From Microbacterium immunditiarum (lineage in GTDB: Bacteria > Actinomycetota > Actinomycetes > Actinomycetales > Microbacteriaceae), in assembly GCF_013409785.1 (NCBI RefSeq), contig NZ_JACCBV010000001.1, positions 2,976,001 through 3,040,000 of the forward strand: DNA of 64,000 bases, written 5' to 3'. Under the pieces are notes generated by a model that saw only the letters and a program-made list of their open reading frames with translations, did no database searches and was not told the DNA's origin. Positions 28,654 through 38,405 of the stretch are shown piece after piece. Position 1 is the first letter of the stretch; each line of letters starts with the position of its first letter. The position numbers and the translations under genes were made by a program.

Positions 28654-31368
28654 TCAGTCGCGCCCTGTGAGCCCCCATGCGTCCTCGTCACCGCCGGCCT
28701 CCGCGGTGGGGTGCCCGTCGTACTGACGGTCGACCGCGTCGCCGGCGTATCGAGCGTCGGCTTCGGGATCCGTTCCGCCGCCGGCGGCCGGTTCGTCGGG
28801 GACATCCTCGCCGCGGAGCCGCGCGAGCACCGTGGGCAGCTGCTCGACGGTCACGAGGACGTCCCGCGCCTTCGAACCCTCGGACGGGCCGACGATCTCG
28901 CGCGACTCGAGCAGGTCCATGAGGCGCCCGGCCTTCGCGAAGCCGACCCGCAGTTTGCGCTGCAGCATCGAGGTCGAGCCGAACTGCGACGACACGACGA
29001 GCTCCGCCGCGGCGAGCAGCAGGTCGAGGTCGTCTCCGATGTCGGCATCGACCTCCTTCTTCGCCGCTGCCGCCTGCACATCCGGCCGGTACTCGGGGAG
29101 CGCCTGGCCCTTCACGTGCGCGACGACCTTCTCGATCTCGGCCTCGCTCACCCAGGCGCCCTGGACGCGGAGCGCTTTCGACGAGCCCATCGGAAGGAAC
29201 AGGCCGTCGCCCTGGCCGATCAGACGGTCGGCGCCCGGCTGGTCGAGGATGACGCGCGAGTCGGTGACGCTCGTGACCGCGAAAGCGAGACGCGACGGCA
29301 CGTTCGCCTTGATGAGGCCGGTCACCACATCGACGCTCGGGCGCTGCGTCGCGAGCACGAGGTGGATGCCGCTCGCGCGGGCGAGCTGCGTGATGCGGAC
29401 GATCGACTCCTCGACGTCGCGCGGGGCGACCATCATGAGGTCGGCGAGCTCGTCGACGACGACGAGCAGATACGGGTAGGGCTTGAGCACCCGCTCGCTG
29501 CCCGTGGGAACCTGCACCTCGCCCGCGCGCACCGCGCGGTTGAAGTCGTCGATGTGGCGGAAGCCGAACGACGCGAGGTCGTCGTACCGCATGTCCATCT
29601 CCTTCACGACCCACTGCAGAGCCTCGGCGGCCTTCTTGGGGTTGGTGATGATGGGCGTGATGAGGTGCGGAACGCCCGCGTAGTGCGTGAGCTCGACCCG
29701 CTTGGGGTCGATGAGCACCATGCGCACCTCGGACGGCTTGGCGCGCATGAGCAGGCTCGTGATCATCGAGTTCACGAAGCTCGACTTGCCCGAGCCGGTG
29801 GAGCCCGCGACGAGCAGGTGGGGCATCTTCGCGAGGTTCGCGACGACGTAGCCGCCGCCGACGTCCTTGCCGACGCCGATGGTCATCGGATGCGTCGACC
29901 GCTGCGCCGCGTCGGATCGCAGCACATCGCCCAGCGTCACGATCTCGCGGTCGGTGTTCGGGATCTCGACGCCGATCGCGCTCTTGCCCGGGATCGGCGC
30001 GAGGATGCGCACCTCGTTCGAGGCGACGGCGTACGCGATGTTGTTCGTCAGCGCCGTGATGCGCTCGACCTTGACGCCCGGGCCGAGCTCGATCTCGTAC
30101 TGGGTGACGGTCGGCCCGCGCGAGAACCCGGTCACGCGCGCGTCGACCTGGAACTGGTCGAGCACGCCCGTGATCGCCCGCACGGTGTCGTCGTTGGCTT
30201 GTGAGCGCGCCTTGTGCGGCGTCCCCGCCGCGAGCGACGTCACGGAGGGCAGGCGGTACGGAGCAGACGGCGGCCTGCGCGGACCGTCGCCCCCGAGCCC
30301 CGAGAGCCCGGGCAGCGTTCCGTCGTCGTGCTGCGCGAAGGAGTCGTCGACGAGCGCGGTTCCGCCCTTGCCGGGCGCCGGGACGTGCGGCGCCGACGGC
30401 ACGATGACCTCGGTCACGGCATCCGGCATCACCGGAGGTGCGATCGCCTGCTCGAACCCGCCCTCGGATGCGCCCGGCGGCAGGAGCTCGGTCAGGTTGC
30501 GCGAGCTCGACCCGACGTCGGGGTCCTTCTCTCTGCCGGTCCTGTTGCGACGCCACCACGGCAGCGACGGGTCGTCGGACTCGGCCGGGAAGTCGGATGC
30601 CGCGTCGCCGGCTGTGCCCGGCTCGGCGTCGAACATCCACGTGTACAGCTCGCCCAGGCGGCGGCCGATGCGGTTCGGCGGCGTCTTCGTGATGATGAGC
30701 ACGCTCAGCGCAGCCAGCAGCGACAGCACGATGTACGCGCCGATGTCGGTGAGCCCCAGCGCGATCGGCTCGCCGATCATCCAGCCGAAGAGCCCCCCGG
30801 CCTCGCTCAGCGCGGGCAGCCCCTCCGGCGGCTGCGGGCGGCCGCCCGCGATGTGGCAGAAGCCCGCGATCGTCCACAGCAGCAGGCCGAAGCCGATGCC
30901 GATGCGCCCGTTGTCGTGCACAGAAGACGGATGCCGGAACATCCAGCCGGCGAGCAGCAGGAGCAGCACGGGCAGCACGAACGCCTCGCGACCGACGAGC
31001 GCCCCCGCCGTGTAGTCGCTGATCGTGCCCGCGACCTCGTTGCCGATGAAGAACCACTCGACGATCGCGCCCGCGACTGCGAGCAGCACGAGCAGGAGGG
31101 GGAAGCCGTCGCGACGCTGCTCCTTCTCGAGAGTCTCGGGTCCGAACGCGCGGAACAGCGCCCCGGTCGCGTGGGCCAGGCCGAGCCACAGGCGCACGAT
31201 GACCGGAGGCCGCTCGGGATCGCCGACGTACCGACGCGGAGCGGGCGCCGGGCGGGCGGCCTTCGCCCGCGCGTCGGGCTTCGACCCCGCGGAGGACTTC
31301 GACGCGCGCGAAGGCGAGCCCTTCGCGGGCGCGCGACCGTTCGTGGTCGGGCTGGAGCTCCTGGCCAT
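28654..31368 (-). CDS. ftsK: DNA translocase FtsK/SpoIIIE
   Basis: Septal DNA pump that clears chromosomes from the closing septum. 904 residues: a basic Ala/Ser/Pro-rich start, four transmembrane segments (about 75-235), a low-complexity linker, then the motor with Walker [17 protein letters not shown] and Walker B-like [13 protein letters not shown], and a C-terminal winged-helix gamma domain ([20 protein letters not shown]) that reads polar DNA motifs. ATG at 31368 chosen over 31398 because GGTGGA precedes it. It follows rnj and precedes pgsA. The gamma domain makes it relevant to the dispersed octamer reported below. Confidence 0.95.
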   Translation of the reverse strand: MARSSSPTTNGRAPAKGSPSRASKSSAGSKPDARAKAARPAPAPRRYVGDPERPPVIVRLWLGLAHATGALFRAFGPETLEKEQRRDGFPLLLVLLAVAGAIVEWFFIGNEVAGTISDYTAGALVGREAFVLPVLLLLLAGWMFRHPSSVHDNGRIGIGFGLLLWTIAGFCHIAGGRPQPPEGLPALSEAGGLFGWMIGEPIALGLTDIGAYIVLSLLAALSVLIITKTPPNRIGRRLGELYTWMFDAEPGTAGDAASDFPAESDDPSLPWWRRNRTGREKDPDVGSSSRNLTELLPPGASEGGFEQAIAPPVMPDAVTEVIVPSAPHVPAPGKGGTALVDDSFAQHDDGTLPGLSGLGGDGPRRPPSAPYRLPSVTSLAAGTPHKARSQANDDTVRAITGVLDQFQVDARVTGFSRGPTVTQYEIELGPGVKVERITALTNNIAYAVASNEVRILAPIPGKSAIGVEIPNTDREIVTLGDVLRSDAAQRSTHPMTIGVGKDVGGGYVVANLAKMPHLLVAGSTGSGKSSFVNSMITSLLMRAKPSEVRMVLIDPKRVELTHYAGVPHLITPIITNPKKAAEALQWVVKEMDMRYDDLASFGFRHIDDFNRAVRAGEVQVPTGSERVLKPYPYLLVVVDELADLMMVAPRDVEESIVRITQLARASGIHLVLATQRPSVDVVTGLIKANVPSRLAFAVTSVTDSRVILDQPGADRLIGQGDGLFLPMGSSKALRVQGAWVSEAEIEKVVAHVKGQALPEYRPDVQAAAAKKEVDADIGDDLDLLLAAAELVVSSQFGSTSMLQRKLRVGFAKAGRLMDLLESREIVGPSEGSKARDVLVTVEQLPTVLARLRGEDVPDEPAAGGGTDPEADARYAGDAVDRQYDGHPTAEAGGDEDAWGLTGRD

Positions 31369-31455
31369 AGATTCCACCGTATGCGCGCCGGACGACATCG
31401 CCCGGTAGGCACGCGGCGCACCGCGCGGGCTTCGCGCACCGCGGATCCGGCGGTG

Positions 31456-33132
31456 CTACGCCTCGATGACGAGCGGCACGATCATGGGGCGCCGACGCAG
31501 CGATTGGTTCACCCAGCGGCCGATCGTGCGCCGCACGACCTGCGACAGCGCGTGCGTGTCGCGCACGCCCGACTGCGCCGCCTCGGTCAGCGCCGCGGCG
31601 ATCTTCGGCTTGACGGAGTCGAACACCGCATCGTCCTCGGCGAACCCGCGCGCGTGGATCTCGGGCCCCGAGATGATCTTCCCCGTCGCGGCGTCGACCA
31701 CGACGATGACCGAGATGAAGCCCTCCTCGCCGAGGATCCGGCGGTCCTTGAGGTCGGCCTCGGTGATCTCGCCCACGGTCGAGCCGTCGACGTAGACGAA
31801 GCCGAGGTCGAGCTGGCCCACGACGGATGCCTCGCCGTCGCGCAGGTCCACGACGGTGCCGTTCTCGCCGATGATCGTGCGTTCCGGCTCGATCCCGGTG
31901 TCCTGTGCGAGGGCGGCGTTCGCGCGCAGGTGGCGGAACTCCCCGTGCACCGGCAGCACGTTGCGCGGCTGGAGGATGTTGTAGCAGTACAGCAGCTCCC
32001 CCGCGGCCGCGTGACCCGACACATGCACCTTCGCGTTGCCCTTGTGCACGACGCTCGCGCCGAGCTTCGTGAGGCCGTCGATGACGCGGTACACGGCGTT
32101 CTCGTTGCCGGGGATGAGACTCGACGCGAGGATCACGGTGTCGCCCGGGCCGGGCTCGATCTCGTGGTCGAGGTTCGCCATGCGCGACAGCACCGCCATC
32201 GGCTCGCCCTGCGACCCCGTTGACATGTAGACGATGCGGTCGTCGGGCAGCTCGCGCGCCTGCTTGTAGTCGATGAGCACGCCCTCGGGGACGTTCAGGT
32301 ACCCGAGCTCCTCGGCGATCGTCATGTTCCGCACCATGCTGCGCCCGAGGAACGCGACCCGGCGGCCGTGCGCGTGCGCGGCGTCGATCACCTGCTGCAC
32401 GCGGTGCACGTGGCTCGCGAAGCTGGCCACGATGACGCGCCGCGGCGCCTTCGCGATCACCTGGTCGAGCACGGGGCCGATCGACCGCTCGAGCGGCGTG
32501 AAGCCCGGGACATCCGCGTTCGTCGAGTCGGGCAGGAAGAGGTCGACCCCCTCCTCCCCCAGCCGCGCGAACGCGCGAAGGTCTGTGAGCCGCCCGTCGA
32601 GGGGCAGCTGGTCCATCTTGAAGTCGCCGGTCGCGAGCACGGTGCCCGCGGGCGTGCGGATCGCGACCGCGAGCGCGTCAGGGATCGAGTGGTTCACCGC
32701 GATGAACTCGAGGTCGAACGGCCCGATGTTCTCGCGCTGCCCCTCGGTGACCGTGAGGCTGTACGGCTTGATCCGGTGCTCCTTGAGCTTCGCCTCGGTC
32801 AGCGCGAGCGTGAGGCTCGAGCCGAGGATCGGGATGTCGCTCTTCAGCTTGAGCAGGTACGGCACCGCGCCGATGTGGTCCTCGTGACCGTGCGTGAGCA
32901 CGAGGCCCACGATGTCGTCGAGGCGCTCCTTGATCGGCTCGAAGTCGGGCAGGATCAGGTCGACGCCGGGCTGGTGCTCCTCGGGGAACAGCACGCCGCA
33001 GTCGAGCACGAGGAGCTTGCCGGCGTACTCGAAGACCGTCATGTTGCGGCCGACCTCGCCGAGCCCGCCGAGCGGCGTGACGCGCAGCGTGCCTTGGGCA
33101 AGAGCCGGCGGGTCGTACACGGTGTTGGGCAT
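31456..33132 (-). CDS. rnj: Ribonuclease J
   Basis: Metallo-beta-lactamase/beta-CASP RNase with 5' exo- and endonuclease activity, for mRNA decay and rRNA maturation. 558 residues. Metal motif LTHGHEDHIG, further His/Asp in ATGDFKMDQ and SGHAAAGE, and the phosphate-binding SQGEPMAVLSR. ATG at 33132 has GGAAGG eight bases upstream; an ATG 21 bases further upstream is less well supported. The dapA-rnj-ftsK order is typical of actinobacteria. Confidence 0.95.
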   Translation of the reverse strand: MPNTVYDPPALAQGTLRVTPLGGLGEVGRNMTVFEYAGKLLVLDCGVLFPEEHQPGVDLILPDFEPIKERLDDIVGLVLTHGHEDHIGAVPYLLKLKSDIPILGSSLTLALTEAKLKEHRIKPYSLTVTEGQRENIGPFDLEFIAVNHSIPDALAVAIRTPAGTVLATGDFKMDQLPLDGRLTDLRAFARLGEEGVDLFLPDSTNADVPGFTPLERSIGPVLDQVIAKAPRRVIVASFASHVHRVQQVIDAAHAHGRRVAFLGRSMVRNMTIAEELGYLNVPEGVLIDYKQARELPDDRIVYMSTGSQGEPMAVLSRMANLDHEIEPGPGDTVILASSLIPGNENAVYRVIDGLTKLGASVVHKGNAKVHVSGHAAAGELLYCYNILQPRNVLPVHGEFRHLRANAALAQDTGIEPERTIIGENGTVVDLRDGEASVVGQLDLGFVYVDGSTVGEITEADLKDRRILGEEGFISVIVVVDAATGKIISGPEIHARGFAEDDAVFDSVKPKIAAALTEAAQSGVRDTHALSQVVRRTIGRWVNQSLRRRPMIVPLVIEA

Positions 33133-33159
33133 TGATCGCCTTCCGATCGCCATTCTTCA

Positions 33160-33179
33160 GCGGATGCGACGGCATCCGC
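33160..33179. repeat. Intergenic hairpin built from the dispersed octamer
   Basis: Perfect 8-bp inverted repeat GCGGATGC/GCATCCGC with a 4-base loop, between dapA and rnj. One arm contains the overrepresented octamer. It could act as a weak terminator or processing site; no U-tract. Confidence 0.6.
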
Positions 33180-33219
33180 CTCTCGCGTCACGTGGCGCTG
33201 CGCGCCCGACGGACCGCCT

Positions 33220-34197
33220 TCATCTCGTCGTGCCGGAGACCTTCGGCAGAGCGCCGCCCGCGGCGGCGTTGCGGTCGGGGCGGAAGTTCGAGAAGTCGAC
33301 TCCGGGGACGTCGTGCACGAGGGCGAGCTCGTCCTCGATCATCGCGGCCTCCCACTCCTCCGGCCCCACGAGCGGCAGCCGCACGCGCGGACTGCCGATG
33401 CGGCCCAGGCCGTGCAGGATGTACTTCGCCGACACGGTGCCGGGCACGTGCGTCATGACCGCCCGCACGAGCGGCTCGAGCTTCTTGTGCGCGGCCGTCG
33501 CGCGGTGCAGATCGCCCGCGTTCACGGCGTCGACGATCTCGCGGTAGGGCTGCGCGGCGACGTTCGCGGTGACGCCGATGAGTCCCGTCGCGCCGATCGC
33601 GAGGTGCGGGAGCACGTTCGCGTCGTCGCCCGAGAAGTACATGAGGTCGGTCTGGTTGAGCACACGGCTCACCTCGCTGAAGTCGCCCTTGGCGTCCTTG
33701 ATCGCGAGGATGTTCGGATGCTTCGCGAGACGCAGGATCGTCTCGTACTTGATCGGCACGCCCGTGCGCCCCGGGATGTCGTACAGGATCACGGGGAGGT
33801 CGGTCGCGTCGGCGACGAGCCGGAAGTGCGTCAGGATGCCGGCCTGCGTGGGCTTGTTGTAGTACGGCGTCACGATCATGATGCCGTCGGCGCCGGCGCG
33901 CTCGCTCGCCTTGTAGAGCTCGATCGCGTGCGCGGTCTCGTTGGAGCCGCCGCCGGTGATGATCTTGGCGCGGCCGGATGCCACGTCCTTGCCGACCTCG
34001 ACCAGCCGGACCTTCTCGGCGTCGGTGAGCGTCGACGTCTCGCCTGTGGTGCCGGTCACGACGACGCCGTCGGCTCCCGCCGTGATGACGTCGTCGATGT
34101 GCTTGTCGACGGCGGGCCAGTCGACCTCGCCGTCGGCCGTCATGGGGGTGACGAGCGCGACGAGCACCTGTCCGAAGGGGTTGCCCGTATGCGTCAT
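33220..34197 (-). CDS. dapA: 4-hydroxy-tetrahydrodipicolinate synthase
   Basis: Condenses pyruvate and aspartate semialdehyde in the lysine/diaminopimelate pathway. 325 residues in a TIM barrel. Schiff-base Lys167 in LAIKDAKGD, Tyr139 in ILYDIPGRT, and the substrate loop VTGTTGETSTL are present. The length is slightly above the usual 290-300 because of a C-terminal tail after DVPGVDFSNFRPDR. A -10-like TAACCT ends seven bases before the ATG at 34197, suggesting a leaderless mRNA. Confidence 0.96.
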   Translation of the reverse strand: MTHTGNPFGQVLVALVTPMTADGEVDWPAVDKHIDDVITAGADGVVVTGTTGETSTLTDAEKVRLVEVGKDVASGRAKIITGGGSNETAHAIELYKASERAGADGIMIVTPYYNKPTQAGILTHFRLVADATDLPVILYDIPGRTGVPIKYETILRLAKHPNILAIKDAKGDFSEVSRVLNQTDLMYFSGDDANVLPHLAIGATGLIGVTANVAAQPYREIVDAVNAGDLHRATAAHKKLEPLVRAVMTHVPGTVSAKYILHGLGRIGSPRVRLPLVGPEEWEAAMIEDELALVHDVPGVDFSNFRPDRNAAAGGALPKVSGTTR

Positions 34198-34204
34198 GGT
34201 CTTC

Positions 34205-34210
34205 AGGTTA
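34205..34210 (-). promoter_or_regulatory. -10 element for dapA
   Basis: TAACCT on the minus strand ends seven bases before the dapA ATG, with no Shine-Dalgarno between. Confidence 0.45.
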
Positions 34211-34261
34211 TCGGTTCGCGAGGGGGCGGCCGTTCCGTGTTCCGGCCTGTGTCGAACCCGC

Positions 34262-35023
34262 TCACCGGCCCCGGCTGGCGGCCGACGCGACGATGCCCGC
34301 GGGCAGGACTCGCGTCACGGCGACGATCGCCTTGTAGCGCAGTGAAGGGATGGACACGGCCTTGCCGCGCGACGAGTCGCGCAGCGCCTGGCCGACGACC
34401 GCGGGAGCCTCGAGCCACATCAGGTGCGGCACGCCTTCCTGGCCGGGCGGGAGCCCGGCGCGCTCGTGGAAGTTCGTGTGCGTGTAGCCGGGGCACACCG
34501 CGGTGACCGTGACCCCGCGCGGACGGTAGGCGGTGTTCGCCCACCGGCTGAAGCTCACGACCCACGCCTTGACCGCGCCGTAGGTCGAGCGCGGGGTGAA
34601 GGCGGCGACCGACGCGACGTTGATGATGCGCCCGTGGCCGTGCGCGAGCATCGACTGCAGCGCCGCGTGCATGAGCCGCATGGGCGCCTCCACGTGCACG
34701 GCCAGATGACGCGCCTCGTCCTCGACGTCGTTGCGCTCGAACGCGAGCGGCAGCCCGAACCCCGCGTTGTTCACGAGCACTTCGATCGGGCGCTCCTCGT
34801 CGACGATGCGCTCGACGACCTTCGCCCGCTGCCGCGGCTTCGCGAGATCCGCGACGAGCACCTCGCACTGCACGCGATAACGCGACGTGAGGCGCCCGGC
34901 GAGCGCCTCGAGTGCGTCGCGGTCGCGCGCGACGAGCACGAGGTCGGCGCCCCGCGCGGCGAGCTGCCGCGCGAACTCGGCCCCGAGGCCGGAGCTGGCT
35001 CCCGTGATGAGGGCTGTCGTCAC
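34262..35023 (-). CDS. Short-chain dehydrogenase/reductase (DltE-like)
   Basis: 253-residue Rossmann-fold oxidoreductase. Cofactor motif TGASSGLG, structural NNAG (VLVNNAGFG), catalytic Ser in NVASVAAF, and YGAVK (Tyr-x-x-x-Lys). Arg after the first acidic position (VARDRDAL) suggests NADP. The substrate is unknown. The GTG start has AGGAGGAGAT just upstream. It stands between dapA and thyX without an obvious functional link. Confidence 0.88.
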   Translation of the reverse strand: MTTALITGASSGLGAEFARQLAARGADLVLVARDRDALEALAGRLTSRYRVQCEVLVADLAKPRQRAKVVERIVDEERPIEVLVNNAGFGLPLAFERNDVEDEARHLAVHVEAPMRLMHAALQSMLAHGHGRIINVASVAAFTPRSTYGAVKAWVVSFSRWANTAYRPRGVTVTAVCPGYTHTNFHERAGLPPGQEGVPHLMWLEAPAVVGQALRDSSRGKAVSIPSLRYKAIVAVTRVLPAGIVASAASRGR

Positions 35024-35052
35024 ATCTCCTCCTGTGGCATCCGTCCTCGCGC

Positions 35053-35799
35053 TTACGGCGCGACTCGGCCGTTGGCGTTGAACGCGGCGTGCGTGAGCGG
35101 CATGAGGTCACGCCAGATGGCCTCCATCTTCTCGGCGCACATCTCGATCTCGCGCTGCGGGAACGACGGGAAGTGCGTGCCTTCCACCTTCGTGCGCAGC
35201 GAGAGGAAGTTCATGAGCGAGCGCGCGTTCATCGTCACGTACATCGACGAGTAGATGTTCAGCGGGAGCACGATCCGCGCCACCTCGCGCGCGACGCCGG
35301 CGTCGAGCATCCGCTGATACGCGCGGAACGCGTGCACGGCTGCCTCGCGGGTCGCCTCATCGACGATCGCCGCCTGCTCGGGCGTGCCTTCGAGGAATTC
35401 GTACGCGCCGGGCTTGCCGACCTGGACGAGCCGACGGTCGGGAGCGGGGACGTAGAACACCGGCCGCAGCTCGCGGTAGCGACCGGACTCCTCGTTGTAC
35501 GACGCGATGCGGTGCCGCATGAACTCGCGGAACACGAAGATCGGCGCCTGCACGTAGAAGGTCATCGAGTTGTGCTCGAACGGCGAGCCGTGGCGGTCGC
35601 GCATGAGGTAGTTGATGAGGCCGCGATCGCGGGCGGATGCCTCGGTGCCCGCCGCCGCGGACTCGAGCGTCTGCTCGCCCATCGTCGACACTCGCGCGGC
35701 GAAGAGCACGTCGGAGTCGGACGCGCTCGCGCGCACGATCTCGACAGTGACGTCGCTGCGGAACTCGATCTCGGTCTCGGTGATGGCTTGGTCGGTCAC
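35053..35799 (-). CDS. thyX: Flavin-dependent thymidylate synthase
   Basis: Makes dTMP from dUMP using FAD, NADPH and methylene-tetrahydrofolate. 248 residues. The ThyX motif RHR-x7-S is at about 95-105 (MRHRIASYNEESGRY), and the second arginine-rich segment is MNARSLMNFLSLR. GTG at 35799 chosen; the ATG at 35829 would add ten residues and lacks a ribosome site. Neighbour of dapA in many actinobacteria, often with dapB. Confidence 0.95.
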   Translation of the reverse strand: MTDQAITETEIEFRSDVTVEIVRASASDSDVLFAARVSTMGEQTLESAAAGTEASARDRGLINYLMRDRHGSPFEHNSMTFYVQAPIFVFREFMRHRIASYNEESGRYRELRPVFYVPAPDRRLVQVGKPGAYEFLEGTPEQAAIVDEATREAAVHAFRAYQRMLDAGVAREVARIVLPLNIYSSMYVTMNARSLMNFLSLRTKVEGTHFPSFPQREIEMCAEKMEAIWRDLMPLTHAAFNANGRVAP

Positions 35800-35912
35800 G
35801 CCTGCCACCCTAGCCGCGCCCGCCCCCATCGCCGAGGATCGACGGCGGGCGTCGTGTTACGCGGCTTTCGTCATACTGCGCCGCATCCGGCCTCCATTCA
35901 GGTGGTTGCAGT

Positions 35913-35918
35913 TAGCCT
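35913..35918 (+). promoter_or_regulatory. -10 element for thioredoxin-like gene
   Basis: TAGCCT ends eight bases before the GTG at 35927. No ribosome site is at the right distance, so the mRNA is probably leaderless or nearly so. Confidence 0.4.
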
Positions 35919-35926
35919 GTGTGGTT

Positions 35927-36367
35927 GTGGATCTTGTGAGCGCGTTCGTCGGCCTCGCCGTGCTGCTCACGGCGACGGTCGCCCTCGGCGTCTTCCTCCG
36001 CTGGCGTCAGAACCGGCCGCGCCGCCACATCGCGCACGAGATCGTGCAGCCCGAGCGCCTCGGGGCCGACGGCCTGGGCGAGAACGCGACGCTGCTGCAG
36101 TTCTCCACCGAGCTGTGCGCGCGCTGTCCTGGAGTCCACCGCACGCTCGCCGCGGTGGCCGCGGCCCACGACGGCGTGCGCCACCTCGACATCGATCTCA
36201 CGCACCGGCCCGACATCGCGCGCCACTTCCACGTGCTGCAGACCCCGACGACCCTCATCCTCGACAGCAACGGCGCAGTCCAGACCCGATTCGGCGGCGC
36301 CCCGAACCGCGACGTGCTCGAGCTCGAGCTCGCGCGGCTGACCTCGGAGACCACCAGCCATGTCTGA
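35927..36367 (+). CDS. Membrane-anchored thioredoxin-like protein
   Basis: 146 residues: an N-terminal transmembrane helix (about 4-25), a short basic stretch, and a thioredoxin fold with the redox pair Cys64-Ala-Arg-Cys67 in STELCARCPG; the cis-Pro is in LQTPTTLIL. Because a basic RWRQNRPRR follows the helix, the domain probably faces the cytoplasm. GTG at 35927 chosen on promoter spacing; GTG at 35921 and 35936 are alternatives. It overlaps the DUF4395 gene by eight bases, and the two are commonly paired. Confidence 0.82.
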   Translation: MDLVSAFVGLAVLLTATVALGVFLRWRQNRPRRHIAHEIVQPERLGADGLGENATLLQFSTELCARCPGVHRTLAAVAAAHDGVRHLDIDLTHRPDIARHFHVLQTPTTLILDSNGAVQTRFGGAPNRDVLELELARLTSETTSHV

Positions 36368-36941
36368 CTCCCCCGCATACGGCATCGACCCCCGAGGACC
36401 CCGTTTCGCGGCGGGCATCACGAGCCTCCTGCTGGCCATCGACGTGCTCCTGGGGCTCACCGGCCTGTCGACCGCGCGCGCGGGCGCCGAGTGGTTCGCG
36501 TACGCGCCCCTCGCCGATGCGACTTTCGTGCCGGGCGCGGAGTGGGCGATCAGCTACGCGTCCGTCGGTCAGCGCATCCTCGACCCCGCGTTCCTCCTGC
36601 TCGTGGTGATCGCGCTCCTGTTCCTGTGGGGCGTGCTCTCGCCGCGCACCGCGCCGTGGGGCGTGCTCTACCGCAAGGCGGTGCAGCCGCGACTCACCCC
36701 GCCCACCGAGCTCGAGGACCCGCGCCCGCCGCGCTTCGCGCAGGGCGTCGGCCTGTTCGTCACCGCGATCGGCCTCGCGCTCCACCTCGCCGGAGTGCCG
36801 TGGGCACTGCCGATCGCGGCTGCCATGGCCTTCGTCGCGGCGTTCCTCAACGCCGTGTTCGGGCTGTGCCTCGGGTGCCAGCTCTACCTCCTCCTGCAGC
36901 GCGTCGGCCTGGTCGGCCGCGAGCGCGCGTCGGCCGCCTGA
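36360..36941 (+). CDS. DUF4395 membrane protein
   Basis: 193 residues, four or five transmembrane segments, matching DUF4395; the conserved cysteine pair is in GLCLGCQLYLL near residue 165-170. The pair may exchange electrons with the thioredoxin-like protein encoded just upstream, with which it overlaps by eight bases. Function unknown; the redox link is inferred from the cysteines and the pairing. Confidence 0.85.
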   Translation: MSDSPAYGIDPRGPRFAAGITSLLLAIDVLLGLTGLSTARAGAEWFAYAPLADATFVPGAEWAISYASVGQRILDPAFLLLVVIALLFLWGVLSPRTAPWGVLYRKAVQPRLTPPTELEDPRPPRFAQGVGLFVTAIGLALHLAGVPWALPIAAAMAFVAAFLNAVFGLCLGCQLYLLLQRVGLVGRERASAA

Positions 36942-37035
36942 CGCGGTCCTGTCAATCCGTCCCGTTGCACGAGCAGCCTCGTTAAGCTGACGGGGCGGCG
37001 TCCGATCGGCGGATGCCGGCGACAAGGAGGTTCCG

Positions 37036-37461
37036 ATGACCGTCACGAGCGAAGCCAGCACCGCTTGGAAGGGCAGCCTTGCCGACGGCCAGGGCACCGT
37101 CACCCTGGTGTCTTCGGGCACCGGCACGTTCGATGTGAACTGGAAGGCCCGCAGCGAGGGGTCGAGCTCCACGACGACTCCGGAGGAGCTCATCGCCGCG
37201 GCGCACTCATCGTGCTTCAGCATGGCGCTGTCGCACGAGCTCACTCAGAACGGCACTCCGCCCGAGTCGATCGACACGACGGCATCCGTCACGTTCACGC
37301 CGGGCACCGGCATCACCGGCAGCCACCTCAACGTCAACGCGGTCGTGCCGGGCATCGAGCCCGAGGACTTCGAGCGCATCGCGCAGGCGGCGAAGGTCGG
37401 GTGCCCGGTCTCGCAGGCGCTCGCCGGCGTCGAGATCACCCTCGAGGCGACACTTGCCTGA
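37036..37461 (+). CDS. OsmC-family peroxidase
   Basis: 141-residue thiol peroxidase for organic hydroperoxides. The redox cysteines are Cys60 in AAHSSCFSMALS and Cys123 in KVGCPVSQAL, with GTPEELIAAAH-type lead-in (TTPEELIAAAH). A strong ribosome site AAGGAGGT lies four bases before the ATG. TAAGCT at 36983-36988 is a possible -10. Overlaps the next gene by eight bases; with the thioredoxin pair upstream it forms a thiol-redox group. Confidence 0.92.
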   Translation: MTVTSEASTAWKGSLADGQGTVTLVSSGTGTFDVNWKARSEGSSSTTTPEELIAAAHSSCFSMALSHELTQNGTPPESIDTTASVTFTPGTGITGSHLNVNAVVPGIEPEDFERIAQAAKVGCPVSQALAGVEITLEATLA

Positions 37462-38371
37462 ACCCGGTCGTGGCCGGCGCGTCGTCATCGGCGGCGCGTC
37501 CGGCCTGATCGGGCGCGCGCTTGCCGACAGTCTTCGTGCGGACGGCGTGGCGGTGACCCGGCTCGTCCGGCGGCCCGCCGAGGATCCGGACGAGGTCGAG
37601 TGGCTCAGCCGCCCCGAGCCGCTGGACCCGGCCGTGCTCGATGGCGCGGACGCCGTCGTCGGGCTCAACGGCGCGAGCATCGGCCGCTTCCCGTGGACGG
37701 GGAAGTACAAGAACACGCTCCTGTGGTCGCGCATCACGCCGACGCAGGCGATCGCGCGCGCCGTGCGAGAAGTGGGGCCGGATGCCCCGCCCTTCGTTTC
37801 CGCGTCGGCGGTCGGCTACTACGGCTCCGCTCCCGGCCGGCGGCTGACCGAGGACTCCCCGCGTGGCGAGTCGTTCCTCGCGGATCTGTGCGGCGAATGG
37901 GAGACGGCCGCCTTCGCGGCGGGCACGCGGGCGCGCGTCGCGGTGCTGCGGACGGCGCCGATCGTGCACGCGGACGGCATCCTGAAGCCGCTCATGCTCC
38001 TCACCCGCGTCGGTGCGAGCGGCCCTGTCGGACGGGGCACACAGGCGTGGCCGTGGATCTCGCTCGAGGACGCGGTGCGCGGCATCCGTCACGTCATCGA
38101 CTCAGGTCTCGAGGGACCCGTCAACCTCACGGGACCCACGCGCGCCACGGCCAACGACCTCGGGTTCGCGCTCGCGCGGCGCATGAACCGGCCGTACCTC
38201 GTACGCGCGCCCGAGTGGGGCATGCGGCTCGTGCTCGGCCGCGACGCGACCGACGCGCTGCTCACGTCCGACATGCACGTCGTGCCCGAGAAGCTCGAGG
38301 CGTCCGGCTTCACGTTCCGGCACCCCCGTGTCGAGGACGCGGTCGCCGCGGCGGTGCCGGCTGCCGACTGA
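37454..38371 (+). CDS. TIGR01777-type NAD-dependent epimerase/dehydratase
   Basis: 305-residue extended-SDR protein of the group often called SulA-like or YfcH. Cofactor motif IGGASGLIGRALA, the signature LNGASIGRFPWTGKYK (with K-x-x-L-L-W-S-R-I after it), YYG in SAVGYYGS, and the C-terminal DUF1731 segment PEWGMRLVLGRDATDALL. The role is unknown despite wide distribution. The start is TTG at 37454, with GAGG upstream; no ATG or GTG exists in the right place. It starts inside the end of the OsmC gene and is translationally coupled. Confidence 0.88.
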   Translation: MPEPGRGRRVVIGGASGLIGRALADSLRADGVAVTRLVRRPAEDPDEVEWLSRPEPLDPAVLDGADAVVGLNGASIGRFPWTGKYKNTLLWSRITPTQAIARAVREVGPDAPPFVSASAVGYYGSAPGRRLTEDSPRGESFLADLCGEWETAAFAAGTRARVAVLRTAPIVHADGILKPLMLLTRVGASGPVGRGTQAWPWISLEDAVRGIRHVIDSGLEGPVNLTGPTRATANDLGFALARRMNRPYLVRAPEWGMRLVLGRDATDALLTSDMHVVPEKLEASGFTFRHPRVEDAVAAAVPAAD

Positions 38372-38375
38372 CGCC

Positions 38376-38395
38376 GGCCCGGCTCGGGACGGGCC
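38376..38395. terminator. Hairpin between convergent genes
   Basis: GGCCCG and CGGGCC arms (6 bp) around an 8-base loop, in the 34-base gap between convergent genes. Short and without a T-run, but placed where a bidirectional terminator is expected. Confidence 0.35.
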
Positions 38396-38405
38396 CGCCG
38401 GGGCC

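Noticed and set aside
28688..31189. Long frame shifted within ftsK
   Set aside because: Same strand as ftsK but in another frame; FtsK motifs are in the annotated frame.
31366..31398. Earlier ftsK start at 31398
   Set aside because: Possible, but no ribosome site; the later ATG has one. Not decisive.
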